Part shown: positions 17,246-25,673 of the stretch, piece after piece | Layout: each line of letters starts with the position of its first letter | Numbering within the stretch: position 1 is the first letter of the stretch | NCBI GenBank assembly: GCA_025362135.1 | Contig: JANYHZ010000057.1 | Location: 1-37,149, forward strand | Length of the DNA: 37,149 nucleotides | Reading direction: 5' to 3' | From: Betaproteobacteria bacterium | GTDB lineage: Bacteria > Pseudomonadota > Gammaproteobacteria > Burkholderiales > Usitatibacteraceae | Made by a program: the position numbers and the translations under genes | Notes under the pieces: generated by a model | What the model saw: the letters and a program-made list of their open reading frames with translations, nothing else | Databases searched by the model: none | Told to the model about the DNA's origin: nothing

Positions 17246-17550
17246 TTGGAGGCCTCTTCAAGAATTTCAGCGGTAAGTCTGTCGTATGCGCCATTGGCGC
17301 GGCGCACGTAGATGCCGGTGATCACAATGGTGAAAATGATCACCCCCAAGCCAATTGGAATACCGAGCGTGGTTACCCCGTCGCCGATGGGCTGCGCGAG
17401 AAATGGTTTATTGAACGCGATTAGCGCGATGTAACCGAAGTACACCACCAGCATCAATACGGTGAGTGTCCAGCCGAAGGCATTTCGCTTACGTCGCAAC
17501 TCGTGATACTTCGGGTTGGCTTCAATTTTTGCCACTATCGAATCGCTCAT
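17242..17550 (-). CDS. yjcH: DUF485 membrane protein YjcH
   Basis: A protein of 102 residues with two transmembrane helices ([22 protein letters not shown] and [23 protein letters not shown]). The DUF485 motif is seen in [16 protein letters not shown] before the first helix and [13 protein letters not shown] after the second. It is the standard partner encoded before actP; its exact role in acetate transport is not established. An AGGAGG sequence lies a few bases before the ATG at 17550. It lies downstream of the thiolase gene on the same strand, with 78 bp between. Confidence 0.95.
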   Translation of the reverse strand: MSDSIVAKIEANPKYHELRRKRNAFGWTLTVLMLVVYFGYIALIAFNKPFLAQPIGDGVTTLGIPIGLGVIIFTIVITGIYVRRANGAYDRLTAEILEEASK

Positions 17551-17628
17551 ACGAACCTCCTGATGAAAACTTCTCGCGGATGCCGCGATGCACTACTCAA
17601 CACAGTGTGGGCGCGACACGCGTACCCG

Positions 17629-18816
17629 TCAAACGCGTTCGAATACCGCCGCGATGCCTTGCCCGCCACCGATGCACATGGTCACCAGCGCATAGCGGCC
17701 ACCGGTGCGATGCAGTTCGTATACCGCTTTCGTGGCGAGGAATGCGCCTGAACAGCCAATCGGATGGCCGAGCGCAATGGCACCGCCGTTGGGATTGGTC
17801 TTTTTCGCATCCAGCCCGAGGCCGCGCGATACGGCAATGGCCTGTGCCGCGAAGGCTTCGTTGCTTTCGATCACATCCATTTGGTCCAGCGTCACACCAC
17901 CTTTTTTCAGGGCGAGTTTCGAGGCCGGGATCGGGCCTTCGCCCATGATCTCGTTCGGTACGCCAGCCACCGCATACGACACCAGTCGTGCGATCGCTTT
18001 GTAGCCAGCGGCAGCCGCCAAGGTCGCATCACCAAGCACAAAAAAAGCCGCGCCGTCGTTGACACCGGAAGCGTTGCCCGCCGTCACGGTGCCGCCGTCC
18101 TTTTTGAACGCTGGCTTCATCTTGGCCAGCGTTTCCATCGTCGTGTTGGACTTCACATGTTCGTCCGTATCGAAGGTGACCTCGCCTTTCCTGGTTTGCA
18201 TCACGATCGGCACGATTTGTGACTTGAAGCGCCCCTCAGCGATTGCGGCAGCGGCGCGGCGGTGTGACTCCACAGCGACCGCGTCCTGCTCCTCGCGGGT
18301 AATGCCCCATTTGACCGCCAGATTTTCGGCAGTAATGCCCATGTGGCCCACGCCGAACGGATCGGTTAACGTCGCGACCATGGTATCGATAAGTTTGGTA
18401 TCACCCATGCGCGCGCCAGTGCGCATCGCGGTCGAGAGATATCCGCCGCGGCTCATCACTTCCACACCGCCGCCGATGCCATAGTCGCAATCGCCGAGCA
18501 GGATGTTTTGCGCCGTCGTTACAATGCCCTGAAGGCCTGAGGAACATAACCGGTTCACCGACATCGCCACCGAATCCATCGGTAGTCCCGCCTGGATCGA
18601 CGCCACCCGTGCCACGTAGGCAAAGCGGCTTTCGGTCGGGATGGTGTTACCCACGGTTACGTAATTGATCACTTTGGGATCTACACCCGAACGCTTGATT
18701 GCTTCTTTCATTACGCTCCCGGCCAATTCGGCCGGTTCAATGCCGGCCAGCGAACCGCCGAAGGTTCCAATCGCCGATCTTGCCGCTCCAAGAACCACCA
18801 CATCTCGGGTACTCAT
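17629..18816 (-). CDS. Acetyl-CoA C-acetyltransferase (thiolase)
   Basis: A protein of 395 residues from ATG 18816, preceded by GGAGAAAG; upstream codons in the frame lack family character. The thiolase nucleophile is Cys91 in VNRLCSSGLQG; the second active-site motif is NPNGGAIALGHPIGCSGA, with the catalytic His; the C-terminal Cys lies in CIGGGQGIA. It belongs to the AtoB/PhaA/BktB type and may work in either direction: acetoacetyl-CoA formation for PHB-like storage, or thiolysis in fatty-acid or ketone-body breakdown. The acetate genes next to it favour an acetyl-CoA-linked role, but no phaB or phaC is nearby. The substrate range cannot be told from sequence alone. Confidence 0.95.
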   Translation of the reverse strand: MSTRDVVVLGAARSAIGTFGGSLAGIEPAELAGSVMKEAIKRSGVDPKVINYVTVGNTIPTESRFAYVARVASIQAGLPMDSVAMSVNRLCSSGLQGIVTTAQNILLGDCDYGIGGGVEVMSRGGYLSTAMRTGARMGDTKLIDTMVATLTDPFGVGHMGITAENLAVKWGITREEQDAVAVESHRRAAAAIAEGRFKSQIVPIVMQTRKGEVTFDTDEHVKSNTTMETLAKMKPAFKKDGGTVTAGNASGVNDGAAFFVLGDATLAAAAGYKAIARLVSYAVAGVPNEIMGEGPIPASKLALKKGGVTLDQMDVIESNEAFAAQAIAVSRGLGLDAKKTNPNGGAIALGHPIGCSGAFLATKAVYELHRTGGRYALVTMCIGGGQGIAAVFERV

Positions 18817-18968
18817 GAACTTTCTCCTTCGGGTAAATGTCTGGATGGATTCTGTCGGTCTGCGCCAATTTATAGCACAACGGTTGAGCTGCGGAAGCGG
18901 TTGATGGTCGCCGCACGCCGAACTTTCCAAAAACTATAGCACGCTAATCCGGTTTCGATAATATATCT

Positions 18969-18988
18969 TATGTCTTTTATAAGACATA
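18969..18988. promoter_or_regulatory. 20-bp palindromic operator-like site
   Basis: TATGTCTT and AAGACATA form a perfect 8-bp inverted repeat around TTAT. It sits between the divergent thiolase and lyase genes, ending one base before a TTGACG -35-like element. GTCTTAT-ATAAGAC dyads are, as I recall, typical of GntR-family regulators of central carbon genes in betaproteobacteria. No such regulator is encoded in this window. Confidence 0.6.
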
Positions 18989-19017
18989 TTGACGCGCCGC
19001 AACATTGCGTGTAATTT
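18989..19017 (+). promoter_or_regulatory. Candidate sigma-70 promoter of the CoA-ester lyase gene
   Basis: TTGACG (18989-18994), 17 bases, then TAATTT (19012-19017). The -35 matches five of six consensus bases and the -10 is weak. Transcription would begin near 19024, about 50 bp before the start codon, and the palindrome at 18969-18988 would touch the -35 box. Confidence 0.45.
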
Positions 19018-19073
19018 GGGACTGTTTTCGGCAGCGCTCGTTTATTCCCACCATCCCGCCGACGGAGAAATCC

Positions 19074-20228
19074 ATGAATCACGCTGAAGCCGCGCATTTG
19101 CCGCAGTTGCCTAACCCGTCGATGCGGTCCGTCGTCTCCGCTGACATGCTCGGGGATTACTGGCCCGGCATCCAGATGTACTACCCGCCGGTCAAATACG
19201 CGCCTTCGCTGGGCATCTACGAAGATCTTGAACAAGCCTCGCAACGCTTCAAGAAACATGCCTGGGGCACGACCGCACACACATTGATTTTTGATCTTGA
19301 AGACGGGTGTCGGCAAAAGGAAATGTCGCGTGAATTGTTGCGACGCGAATTACCAAAAATGGCAAAACGCAAGGAAGTTCAGGTGGCGGTACGGATCAAT
19401 CCGTTCCGAACGGAAGAGTACGAAAAAGACCTGCAGATGGTGCGCGACCTCGCCGATCACATTGATGCCGTGATGCTGGCAAAGGCCGGCGAGGCTTACG
19501 GGTCGCCGGAGATCCGTGATCTCTCCGCTGTACTGGTCGGCTTAAATCACCGCATCACCATCCAGCCCATCATTGAGCATCCGAAATCGTTGAAAATCGC
19601 GCCCGATCTGATGCAGTACGCCACCGTCAAACACGTGGTGTTCGGTATCCACGATTTCTCCAAGGCGATGGGCATCCAAATCACCCCGCGCCGCTGGACT
19701 GAAGAACTGGCGTACTTCATGAATCAGGTATTGTTCGAAGCGCGTATCGCTGGCAAAGGTGTCATCGGCGGTGTGGAGACGCTGATCGGACAATCGACCA
19801 TGCCCGAGAATTTCGTCGAGCCCAACGATGTGCGTCGCTGGCTTGATTTGCATGGCGACGACGAAAGCCGCGTTGTTTACGGCCATGCCTGTGAAGAAGC
19901 GGCAATGGGCATGACCGGTAAACAGGTTATCCATCCCTCACACATTCACCCTTGCAAGGTCGCCTATACGCCGTCGCCGACCGACATCAAGACCAAGAGC
20001 GCGATTTTGAAAGCGGCGATAGAGGCCGATGCGCTGTTGGGTGGTGCCATCAAATTCAACGGTGAAATGCTCGATCCGCCGATGTTTGGTAAAGCTTTGC
20101 AAACGCTTTTGCGTGCGCACGCGCTGCACGCGCTTGCGGATGCGGATACGGCGTTTGCGATGGAAGTGCTGCAAAAGCTGCCTGCGCAAGTGGTTCGCGA
20201 GAACTGGCCGTATAGCGTCATCCTTTGA
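19074..20228 (+). CDS. HpcH/HpaI aldolase/citrate lyase family protein (CoA-ester lyase-like)
   Basis: A protein of 384 residues from ATG 19074, with GGAGAAA six bases upstream. The TIM-barrel lyase signatures are visible: the acidic metal-binding strand HTLIFDLEDGCRQKE near 75-90, VAVRINPFRTEEYEKDL near 110, DAVMLAKAGEAYG near 140, ITIQPIIEHPKSL near 165, and a late GMTGKQVIHPSHI, the usual binding loop of CitE/malyl-CoA lyase proteins. The family cleaves or forms malyl-, citramalyl- or related CoA esters using Mg2+. The specific substrate is not evident. It is longer than typical CitE and has its own N-terminus (ADMLGDYWPGIQMYYPPVKYAPSLG). An acyl-CoA synthetase follows, fitting activation and cleavage of an organic acid. 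Confidence 0.88.
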   Translation: MNHAEAAHLPQLPNPSMRSVVSADMLGDYWPGIQMYYPPVKYAPSLGIYEDLEQASQRFKKHAWGTTAHTLIFDLEDGCRQKEMSRELLRRELPKMAKRKEVQVAVRINPFRTEEYEKDLQMVRDLADHIDAVMLAKAGEAYGSPEIRDLSAVLVGLNHRITIQPIIEHPKSLKIAPDLMQYATVKHVVFGIHDFSKAMGIQITPRRWTEELAYFMNQVLFEARIAGKGVIGGVETLIGQSTMPENFVEPNDVRRWLDLHGDDESRVVYGHACEEAAMGMTGKQVIHPSHIHPCKVAYTPSPTDIKTKSAILKAAIEADALLGGAIKFNGEMLDPPMFGKALQTLLRAHALHALADADTAFAMEVLQKLPAQVVRENWPYSVIL

Positions 20229-20245
20229 GCGCAGAAAATTACAGA

Positions 20246-20313
20246 GAAACTCTAGCACTGGCGCGGATCACCGACCATAAATGCCCTGTGATAGCCGCCA
20301 AATATAGAGTTTC
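20246..20313. repeat. Widely spaced 9-bp inverted repeat before the acyl-CoA synthetase gene
   Basis: GAAACTCTA (20246-20254) and TAGAGTTTC (20305-20313) are perfect complements 50 bases apart, inside the 121-bp gap between the lyase and synthetase genes. They could be paired operators or the base of an RNA stem in the 5' leader. There is no T-run, so it is not a terminator. Confidence 0.5.
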
Positions 20314-20349
20314 GTCATTTCATTCCAATATTCTCGACGCCTAAGCCCG

Positions 20350-21987
20350 ATGAACGCACGTTCCCAAGCCTTTCCTCCTTTCCCAGCCTGGACGTGGCAC
20401 GTCCCGGAATTTTTTAATATCGGCGTTGCCTGTACCGACGCGCATGTCGGCACCGAGATCGAGGAACGACTCGCGATGATCGTCGAGGACGATACCGCCG
20501 GAACTGCCAACGCGACCTACGGCGAATTGGCCAGGCGCACCAGCCAGTTCGCGCAGCTTCTGCGTAAGCGCGGCGTCTCGCCGGGTGACCGTGTCTTGAT
20601 CCGGCTGCCAAACAGTCTGGATTATCCGACCGCCTTTTTGGGCGCGATGAAGTCCGGCTGCATCGCGGTGCCTACGTCCACCCTTCTGACCGTGGATGAA
20701 GTGCTATATCTGGCGAAAGACTCTGGCGCCAAGGTATTAGTCATGGATCACCCGATGTGGGAGCAATTGGCACCGCGCGTGTCAGAAGCGCCGGAAGCAA
20801 AATTGGTATTGCTATCCGGCAAGGGCAAGCACATCGATGGACTTGCCGTGACCGCGCTCGATCTCAAACCCGCGCTGGACGAGATCACGGTCTGGTCGGC
20901 ACCTCATGCGACGCATGCCAGCGATCCCGCCTACCTCGTCTACACATCCGGCACGACGGGCTACCCCAAAGGTGTGCTACACGCGCATCGTGCACTGATC
21001 GGTCGCGAACCCGCATCTGAGTACTGGTTCAATTTCAATCCGAATTCTGTTGATCGCATTTTGCATTCGGGAAAATTCAACTGGACCTACGTACTGGGTT
21101 CCGGACTGATGGACCCCTTGTATCGCGGCAAAACCGTGATCGTGCACGAGGGCAAGAATGACGCGATTACGTGGACGCGGCTGATCGCCAAACACAAGGC
21201 GACCATCTTCATCGGCGTGCCCACGGTTTACCGCCAGATCATCCAGAAGACGACTGCCAATGGGGAAACGGTACCATCGTTGCGCATGTGCATGAGCGCG
21301 GGAGAACATTTGTCCGATGACATGCTGGCGGCATGGCGCACGCGCTTCGGCATGGACATTTACGAAGCGGTCGGTATGAGCGAATTTTCGTACTACCTCT
21401 CGCAAAGCATCCATCGGCCGATTCGCGCCGGATCCGCAGGATTTCCACAACCGGGACACGATATTAAGTTGCTCGACCCCGATACGTTGCAAGCTGTACC
21501 GCACGGCGAAGAGGGGATGATCGCCGTCCCGGAAGCGGACCCTGGCCTGTTTCTGCGCTACTGGAATATGCCGGAGGAAACCGTCAAGTATCTTCACGAC
21601 GGTTACTTTTTCACCGGTGACTACGCCAAGATTGATGAAGATGGCTATCTTTGGTTTCTGGGCAGAAAAGACGACATCATCAAGAGCTTCGGCTATCGTG
21701 TCTCGCCTTATGAAGTCGAGCGTGTATTGAAATCGCATCCCGCAGTGGCCGATTGCGCCTGCATCGGCGAACAAATCGAGAAAGACAAGCTGCTCGTGGT
21801 CGCCTACGTCATTGCGCAGCCTGGTGTAGATGTCTCAGCGGAACAATTGCAGGCTTACGGCCAGCAACATCTCGCCACCTACAAGGTGCCCAGGCGAATC
21901 TATCTTGCGAAGGAATTCCCGCGCACCAAGAATGGTAAAATTCTTCGTCGTGAAATCAGTCCGGCGATTGCCTCGTCACACTCTTGA
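20350..21987 (+). CDS. AMP-forming acyl-CoA synthetase (benzoate-CoA ligase-like)
   Basis: A protein of 545 residues in the ANL superfamily. The P-loop YTSGTTGYPKGVLHAHRA lies near residue 197. MCMSAGEHLSDDM and YEAVGMSEFSYYLSQ form the substrate and adenine pocket, HDGYFFTGDYAKIDEDGYLWFLGRKDDIIKSFGYRVSP is the hinge region, and the C-terminal catalytic Lys lies in FPRTKNGKILRRE. The AGE/GMSE motifs resemble benzoate/aryl-CoA ligases and short-chain acyl-CoA synthetases more than Acs. It activates a carboxylic acid to its CoA thioester with ATP. It sits 121 bp downstream of the CoA-ester lyase on the same strand, so one pathway is plausible. The substrate is unknown. Confidence 0.9.
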   Translation: MNARSQAFPPFPAWTWHVPEFFNIGVACTDAHVGTEIEERLAMIVEDDTAGTANATYGELARRTSQFAQLLRKRGVSPGDRVLIRLPNSLDYPTAFLGAMKSGCIAVPTSTLLTVDEVLYLAKDSGAKVLVMDHPMWEQLAPRVSEAPEAKLVLLSGKGKHIDGLAVTALDLKPALDEITVWSAPHATHASDPAYLVYTSGTTGYPKGVLHAHRALIGREPASEYWFNFNPNSVDRILHSGKFNWTYVLGSGLMDPLYRGKTVIVHEGKNDAITWTRLIAKHKATIFIGVPTVYRQIIQKTTANGETVPSLRMCMSAGEHLSDDMLAAWRTRFGMDIYEAVGMSEFSYYLSQSIHRPIRAGSAGFPQPGHDIKLLDPDTLQAVPHGEEGMIAVPEADPGLFLRYWNMPEETVKYLHDGYFFTGDYAKIDEDGYLWFLGRKDDIIKSFGYRVSPYEVERVLKSHPAVADCACIGEQIEKDKLLVVAYVIAQPGVDVSAEQLQAYGQQHLATYKVPRRIYLAKEFPRTKNGKILRREISPAIASSHS

Positions 21988-22098
21988 GTCGTGCGTCCAT
22001 ACAGCAGGCGCTTGTAGCAGGGTAAATCCCGGACCGCTCGAAAAGTAACGTTACTGGTTGGCCGCCACAAGCTTTGTTGAACATTGCTGAATTTATTC

Positions 22099-22121
22099 CC
22101 GCACAAAATTGTTTTGTGCGG
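22099..22121 (+). terminator. Terminator-like hairpin after the acyl-CoA synthetase gene
   Basis: CCGCACAAAA and TTTTGTGCGG form a perfect 10-bp stem with a TTG loop. The next bases are CTTTCCCCA and then seven T at 22131-22137, so the U-tract is displaced and termination strength is uncertain. It could instead be a hairpin in the leader of the UPF0114 gene, 28 bp downstream. Confidence 0.55.
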
Positions 22122-22148
22122 CTTTCCCCATTTTTTTCGGATCATTCC

Positions 22149-22763
22149 ATGGAACCAAAAGGCAAGTTACCCGCAATGAGGCCCCTGCCTTCGCTCATTT
22201 TCATGAGTCGTTGGCTGCAGCTTCCCCTGTATCTGGGCCTCATACTCGCGCAAGGCGTGTATGTGTTCATGTTCTGGTCGGAGTTGTATTACCTGATCCT
22301 GTCGGCCTTTGGCAATGAGGCCGCACTCCAGCACATCCTGACAGCGATCGCGGTCGAGGGCGCTGCGGTTCCCACCAAGCTCAATGAAGTCACGATTATG
22401 CTGGTGGTCCTTGGGCTCATCGATGTGGTGATGATTTCCAACCTGCTGATCATGGTCATCATCGGCGGCTATGAGACGTTCGTTTCGCGCATGGGTCTCG
22501 ATGGGCATCCAGATCAGCCGGAATGGCTTTCGCACGTCAATGCCTCGGTGTTGAAGGTGAAGCTCGCGACGGCGATCATCGGCATTTCGTCCATTCATTT
22601 GTTGAAGACCTTCATCAATGCAAAGGCGTACATGGCGAATGGGGAATGGATTGCGCAGACGGTAATCCACATTACCTTCCTTCTGTCGGCCCTCGCCATC
22701 GCCTACAGCGACAAGATCATGTCCCACCAGGAAAAACCCTCGAAATCCGCTACTCCGCATTAG
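22149..22763 (+). CDS. UPF0114 / TIGR00645 family membrane protein (YqhA-like)
   Basis: A protein of 204 residues from ATG 22149; ATG 22176 is an alternative. Four hydrophobic helices: [21 protein letters not shown], the long segment [48 protein letters not shown], and [20 protein letters not shown]. The stretch from [12 protein letters not shown] to [12 protein letters not shown] is the UPF0114 signature. The function is not established. It ends nine bases before the fumarase start, so the two are probably co-transcribed, a pairing I recall in other betaproteobacteria. Confidence 0.92.
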   Translation: MEPKGKLPAMRPLPSLIFMSRWLQLPLYLGLILAQGVYVFMFWSELYYLILSAFGNEAALQHILTAIAVEGAAVPTKLNEVTIMLVVLGLIDVVMISNLLIMVIIGGYETFVSRMGLDGHPDQPEWLSHVNASVLKVKLATAIIGISSIHLLKTFINAKAYMANGEWIAQTVIHITFLLSALAIAYSDKIMSHQEKPSKSATPH

Positions 22764-22772
22764 GAAATTTTG

Positions 22773-24287
22773 ATGGCTACAATCAAACAGGAAGACTTCA
22801 TCGCTTCGGTCGCCGATGCGCTCCAGTACATCAGCTACTACCATCCGGTCGATTACATCAAGGCGCTGCATGCGGCCTACCTAAGAGAAGAATCGCCTGC
22901 TGCCAAGGATGCGATGGCGCAGATCCTGATCAATTCGCGAATGGCTGCGGAGGGGCACCGCCCGATCTGTCAGGACACCGGTATTTGCATCGCCTTTATC
23001 CGTGTCGGCATGGATGCGCGTTTTGAAGGGCCGCTTACGCCCGAACAGATGGTTAACGAAGGCGTCCGTCGCGCTTACACCGATGTCAATAATCCCCTGC
23101 GCGGTTCCATGCTGACCGACCCCGATGGCAAGCGCAAAAACACGACCGACAATACGCCCGGCGTTACGCATATTGAAATTGTCCAGGGCGACAAAGTGGA
23201 AGTGATTGTTGCGGCCAAGGGCGGCGGCTCGGAAAACAAATCCAAGTTCGCGATGTTGCTGCCTTCGGACAATATCGTTGACTGGGTTCTCTCGATGTTA
23301 CCGACTATGGGTGCAGACTGGTGCCCGCCGGGTTTGCTTTCGCTGGGCATCGGTGGCTCACCGGAAAAAGCCATGCTGATGGCCAAATGGGGAATGATGG
23401 AGCCGTTTAACATCCATCAGTTGCAGGCGCGCGGCGCGTCAAATCGTGCCGAAGAATTGCGTCTGGAAATTTTTGAGAAGGTAAATGCGCTCGGCATCGG
23501 CGCGCAAGGCTTGGGTGGGCTTTCAACCGTACTCGACGTGAAAGTAAACGATTACCCCACGCACGCGGCCTCAAAGCCGGTGGCGTTGTTACCAAATTGT
23601 GCGGCGACGCGTCACGTGCATTTCACGCTCGATGGTTCCGGTCCGGCCGTGCTGACACCGCCTTCGCTGGAAGATTGGCCCAAACTCGCGCTTGATTTCA
23701 AATCGTCGCGTCGTGTGAATGTGGATACGCTGAACAAAGAAGAAATCGCAACTTGGAAATCCGGCGAGACGCTACTGCTCTCCGGCAAAATTCTGACCGG
23801 TCGGGACGCGGCGCACAAACGCATGACCGACATGATTGCCAAGGGTGAAAAACTGCCCGTGGATTTCACCAACCGATTTATCTACTACGTCGGTCCCGTC
23901 AATCCGGTTCGCGAAGAAGTGGTCGGCCCTGCGGGGCCAACCACCTCATCGCGGATGGACCGTTTTACCGAAACGATGCTGGCAAAAACGGGACTGATTG
24001 GCATGATTGGCAAATCGGAACGTGGTGCCACTGGACTTGAAGCGATCAAAAAACATCGCGCGGTTTACTGTATCGCCGTCGGCGGTGCTGCATATCTCGT
24101 GTCGAAAGCTATTCGCGGATCACGCGTGGTGGCATTCGCTGATTTGGGCATGGAGGCAATCCACGAATTTGAAGTCAAGGACATGCCGGTGACGGTTGCG
24201 GTTGATGCCAATGGCACTTCGGTACACAAAACGGGACCCGCTGAATGGCGCGCCAGGATTGGCAAAATCCCTGTTGTCGTAATGTGA
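22773..24287 (+). CDS. Class I fumarate hydratase (iron-sulfur)
   Basis: A protein of 504 residues, full length for the one-chain class I enzyme with alpha and beta parts fused. Three Cys expected to hold the [4Fe-4S] cluster are visible: Cys66 in RPICQDTGICI, one in LLPNCAATRHVHF, and one in HRAVYCIAVGGAAYL. The C-terminal part carries GKSERGATGLEAIKKH. It interconverts fumarate and malate in the TCA cycle and is oxygen-sensitive; some class I members also hydrate mesaconate. GGA precedes the ATG at 22773, and an adjoining TTG at 22770 is a weaker option. The gene follows the UPF0114 gene closely. The lyase and acyl-CoA synthetase upstream make a mesaconase side activity worth considering. 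Confidence 0.95.
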   Translation: MATIKQEDFIASVADALQYISYYHPVDYIKALHAAYLREESPAAKDAMAQILINSRMAAEGHRPICQDTGICIAFIRVGMDARFEGPLTPEQMVNEGVRRAYTDVNNPLRGSMLTDPDGKRKNTTDNTPGVTHIEIVQGDKVEVIVAAKGGGSENKSKFAMLLPSDNIVDWVLSMLPTMGADWCPPGLLSLGIGGSPEKAMLMAKWGMMEPFNIHQLQARGASNRAEELRLEIFEKVNALGIGAQGLGGLSTVLDVKVNDYPTHAASKPVALLPNCAATRHVHFTLDGSGPAVLTPPSLEDWPKLALDFKSSRRVNVDTLNKEEIATWKSGETLLLSGKILTGRDAAHKRMTDMIAKGEKLPVDFTNRFIYYVGPVNPVREEVVGPAGPTTSSRMDRFTETMLAKTGLIGMIGKSERGATGLEAIKKHRAVYCIAVGGAAYLVSKAIRGSRVVAFADLGMEAIHEFEVKDMPVTVAVDANGTSVHKTGPAEWRARIGKIPVVVM

Positions 24288-24290
24288 TGT

Positions 24291-25661
24291 GTGATCGTGC
24301 TTGAAGAAGGTCAACCGCGGGAAGGTCAACATCGGCAATTTAATTTCGCGGTAATCGATGGTTCTGCGGGTTACCGGAGTGTGCTTTCTACGTTTCTCCT
24401 CGCGGAATGGCCAAACGCAACAGTGGAGGAAGTCGATCCGTTTGCAGAAACATTGCAAGGTAGGGGCCATACGTTTGGCACTCACAGCGATGTGATTTTG
24501 CTCGGTGGTATCGGTACATATGCCGAGGCATGTGCCTCGCTGAAGCGCCTCACTGCGCGAGATCGTTGCCCGCCGGTGATATTGATGGTGGCACGCGAGC
24601 TTGAGCCGCAGGTGCCAATGCTGCTTGCAGCGGGAGCAGCTTCGGTACTGTTCAAGGATGGATTCTCCCGGCGCTCGCTGGTCGAGACGATCTCCCGATT
24701 GCTGGGAGTGCACGCACTAGGAAAAAAAGGTGAACTTCCGGGCGTTACATCGACCGCAGCTTACCCCGATGCGCAAAGATTCGGCCAATTCAGCTTCATC
24801 GCCAACGGCCAGTTCAATACGCTGGCAATCGAGCATTTTCGTTTTGTCGCCACACTCGCGAGCAGCAGCCTCGCACAGGTTTTCAGTGCGGAACGAATCG
24901 ATAACCGCAAGCGCGTGGTGGTCAAGATCGGATTGAGCACGCCCATTCACAGTATGGAGGCACGACTCTTCTGCGAGCGCTATCGATTCATTGCCAGCCT
25001 CAATGGGCGCAATGTGGTGCGATATGTGGATGCGGGCGTGGCCGATTCCTGGCCGTACGTGGTACTCGAATACTTGTCCGGCGGTGACCTGCGTCGGCGC
25101 ATGGCCGCCGGTATCACTCCCCGCGAAGCGATCCAGGTACTTTTCGATCTCGCGGGCGCGCTTGCAGTCGTTCATTCGGGAAACTTTGCGCACATGGATG
25201 TCAAACCGGAAAATATTTTTTTCCGCGTTGATGAACTCGTGCTGATCGATTTCAATATTTCAACCCGCTTCGGCAATGTTGCGCGCAACAGAGTCACGGG
25301 TGACGTACTCGGTTCGCCCTTTTACATGAGTCCGGAACAGGGGCGGGGAATGGCGGTCGACGGGCGCAGCGACCTGTACAGCGCGGGCGTGATTTTTTAC
25401 GAGATGCTGACCGGTTGCCAGCCTTACGTCGGTGAAAGTGCGACGCAAGTCATCTACAAACACATACATGACGAAATTCCCTTGCTTCCCAGGCGCGTAC
25501 GCACGTTACAACCGGTGCTCGACGCGCTAATGGCAAAGGATCGTACTGAACGCATCGCTTCGGCGGCGGAACTTGCGGAGATGATGCTGCCGTTTCTGCC
25601 GGGGGGTGAAAAAGCGGACGAATACGCCGACACCACGCCTGTAACGATTGCACCTGAATAG
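24291..25661 (+). CDS. Receiver-like / Ser-Thr protein kinase fusion with degenerate motifs
   Basis: A protein of 456 residues from GTG 24291, three bases after the fumarase stop and without a clear ribosome-binding site. Residues 15-140 look like a receiver domain: FAVIDGSAGYR at strand 1, SDVILLGGIGT where the phospho-acceptor Asp should be (Gly72/Gly73 instead), and VLFKDGF with Lys122. Phosphorylation there is therefore unlikely. Residues about 183-435 are a eukaryotic-like kinase: no Gly-rich loop (ATLASSSLAQVFSAE), beta-3 Lys212 in VVVKIG, catalytic loop HMDVKPEN (Asp303, Lys305, Asn308; normally HRD), metal-binding DFN at 320-322 (normally DFG), and activation segment GDVLGSPFYMSPE. 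The acid/base and metal residues remain, so activity is possible. There is no transmembrane helix or PASTA domain. Confidence 0.85.
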   Translation: MIVLEEGQPREGQHRQFNFAVIDGSAGYRSVLSTFLLAEWPNATVEEVDPFAETLQGRGHTFGTHSDVILLGGIGTYAEACASLKRLTARDRCPPVILMVARELEPQVPMLLAAGAASVLFKDGFSRRSLVETISRLLGVHALGKKGELPGVTSTAAYPDAQRFGQFSFIANGQFNTLAIEHFRFVATLASSSLAQVFSAERIDNRKRVVVKIGLSTPIHSMEARLFCERYRFIASLNGRNVVRYVDAGVADSWPYVVLEYLSGGDLRRRMAAGITPREAIQVLFDLAGALAVVHSGNFAHMDVKPENIFFRVDELVLIDFNISTRFGNVARNRVTGDVLGSPFYMSPEQGRGMAVDGRSDLYSAGVIFYEMLTGCQPYVGESATQVIYKHIHDEIPLLPRRVRTLQPVLDALMAKDRTERIASAAELAEMMLPFLPGGEKADEYADTTPVTIAPE

Positions 25662-25673
25662 ACCATACCAGTT

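Noticed and set aside
18817-18930. 38-residue N-terminal extension of the thiolase
   Set aside because: The ATG at 18816 has a strong ribosome-binding site and gives the standard thiolase N-terminus.
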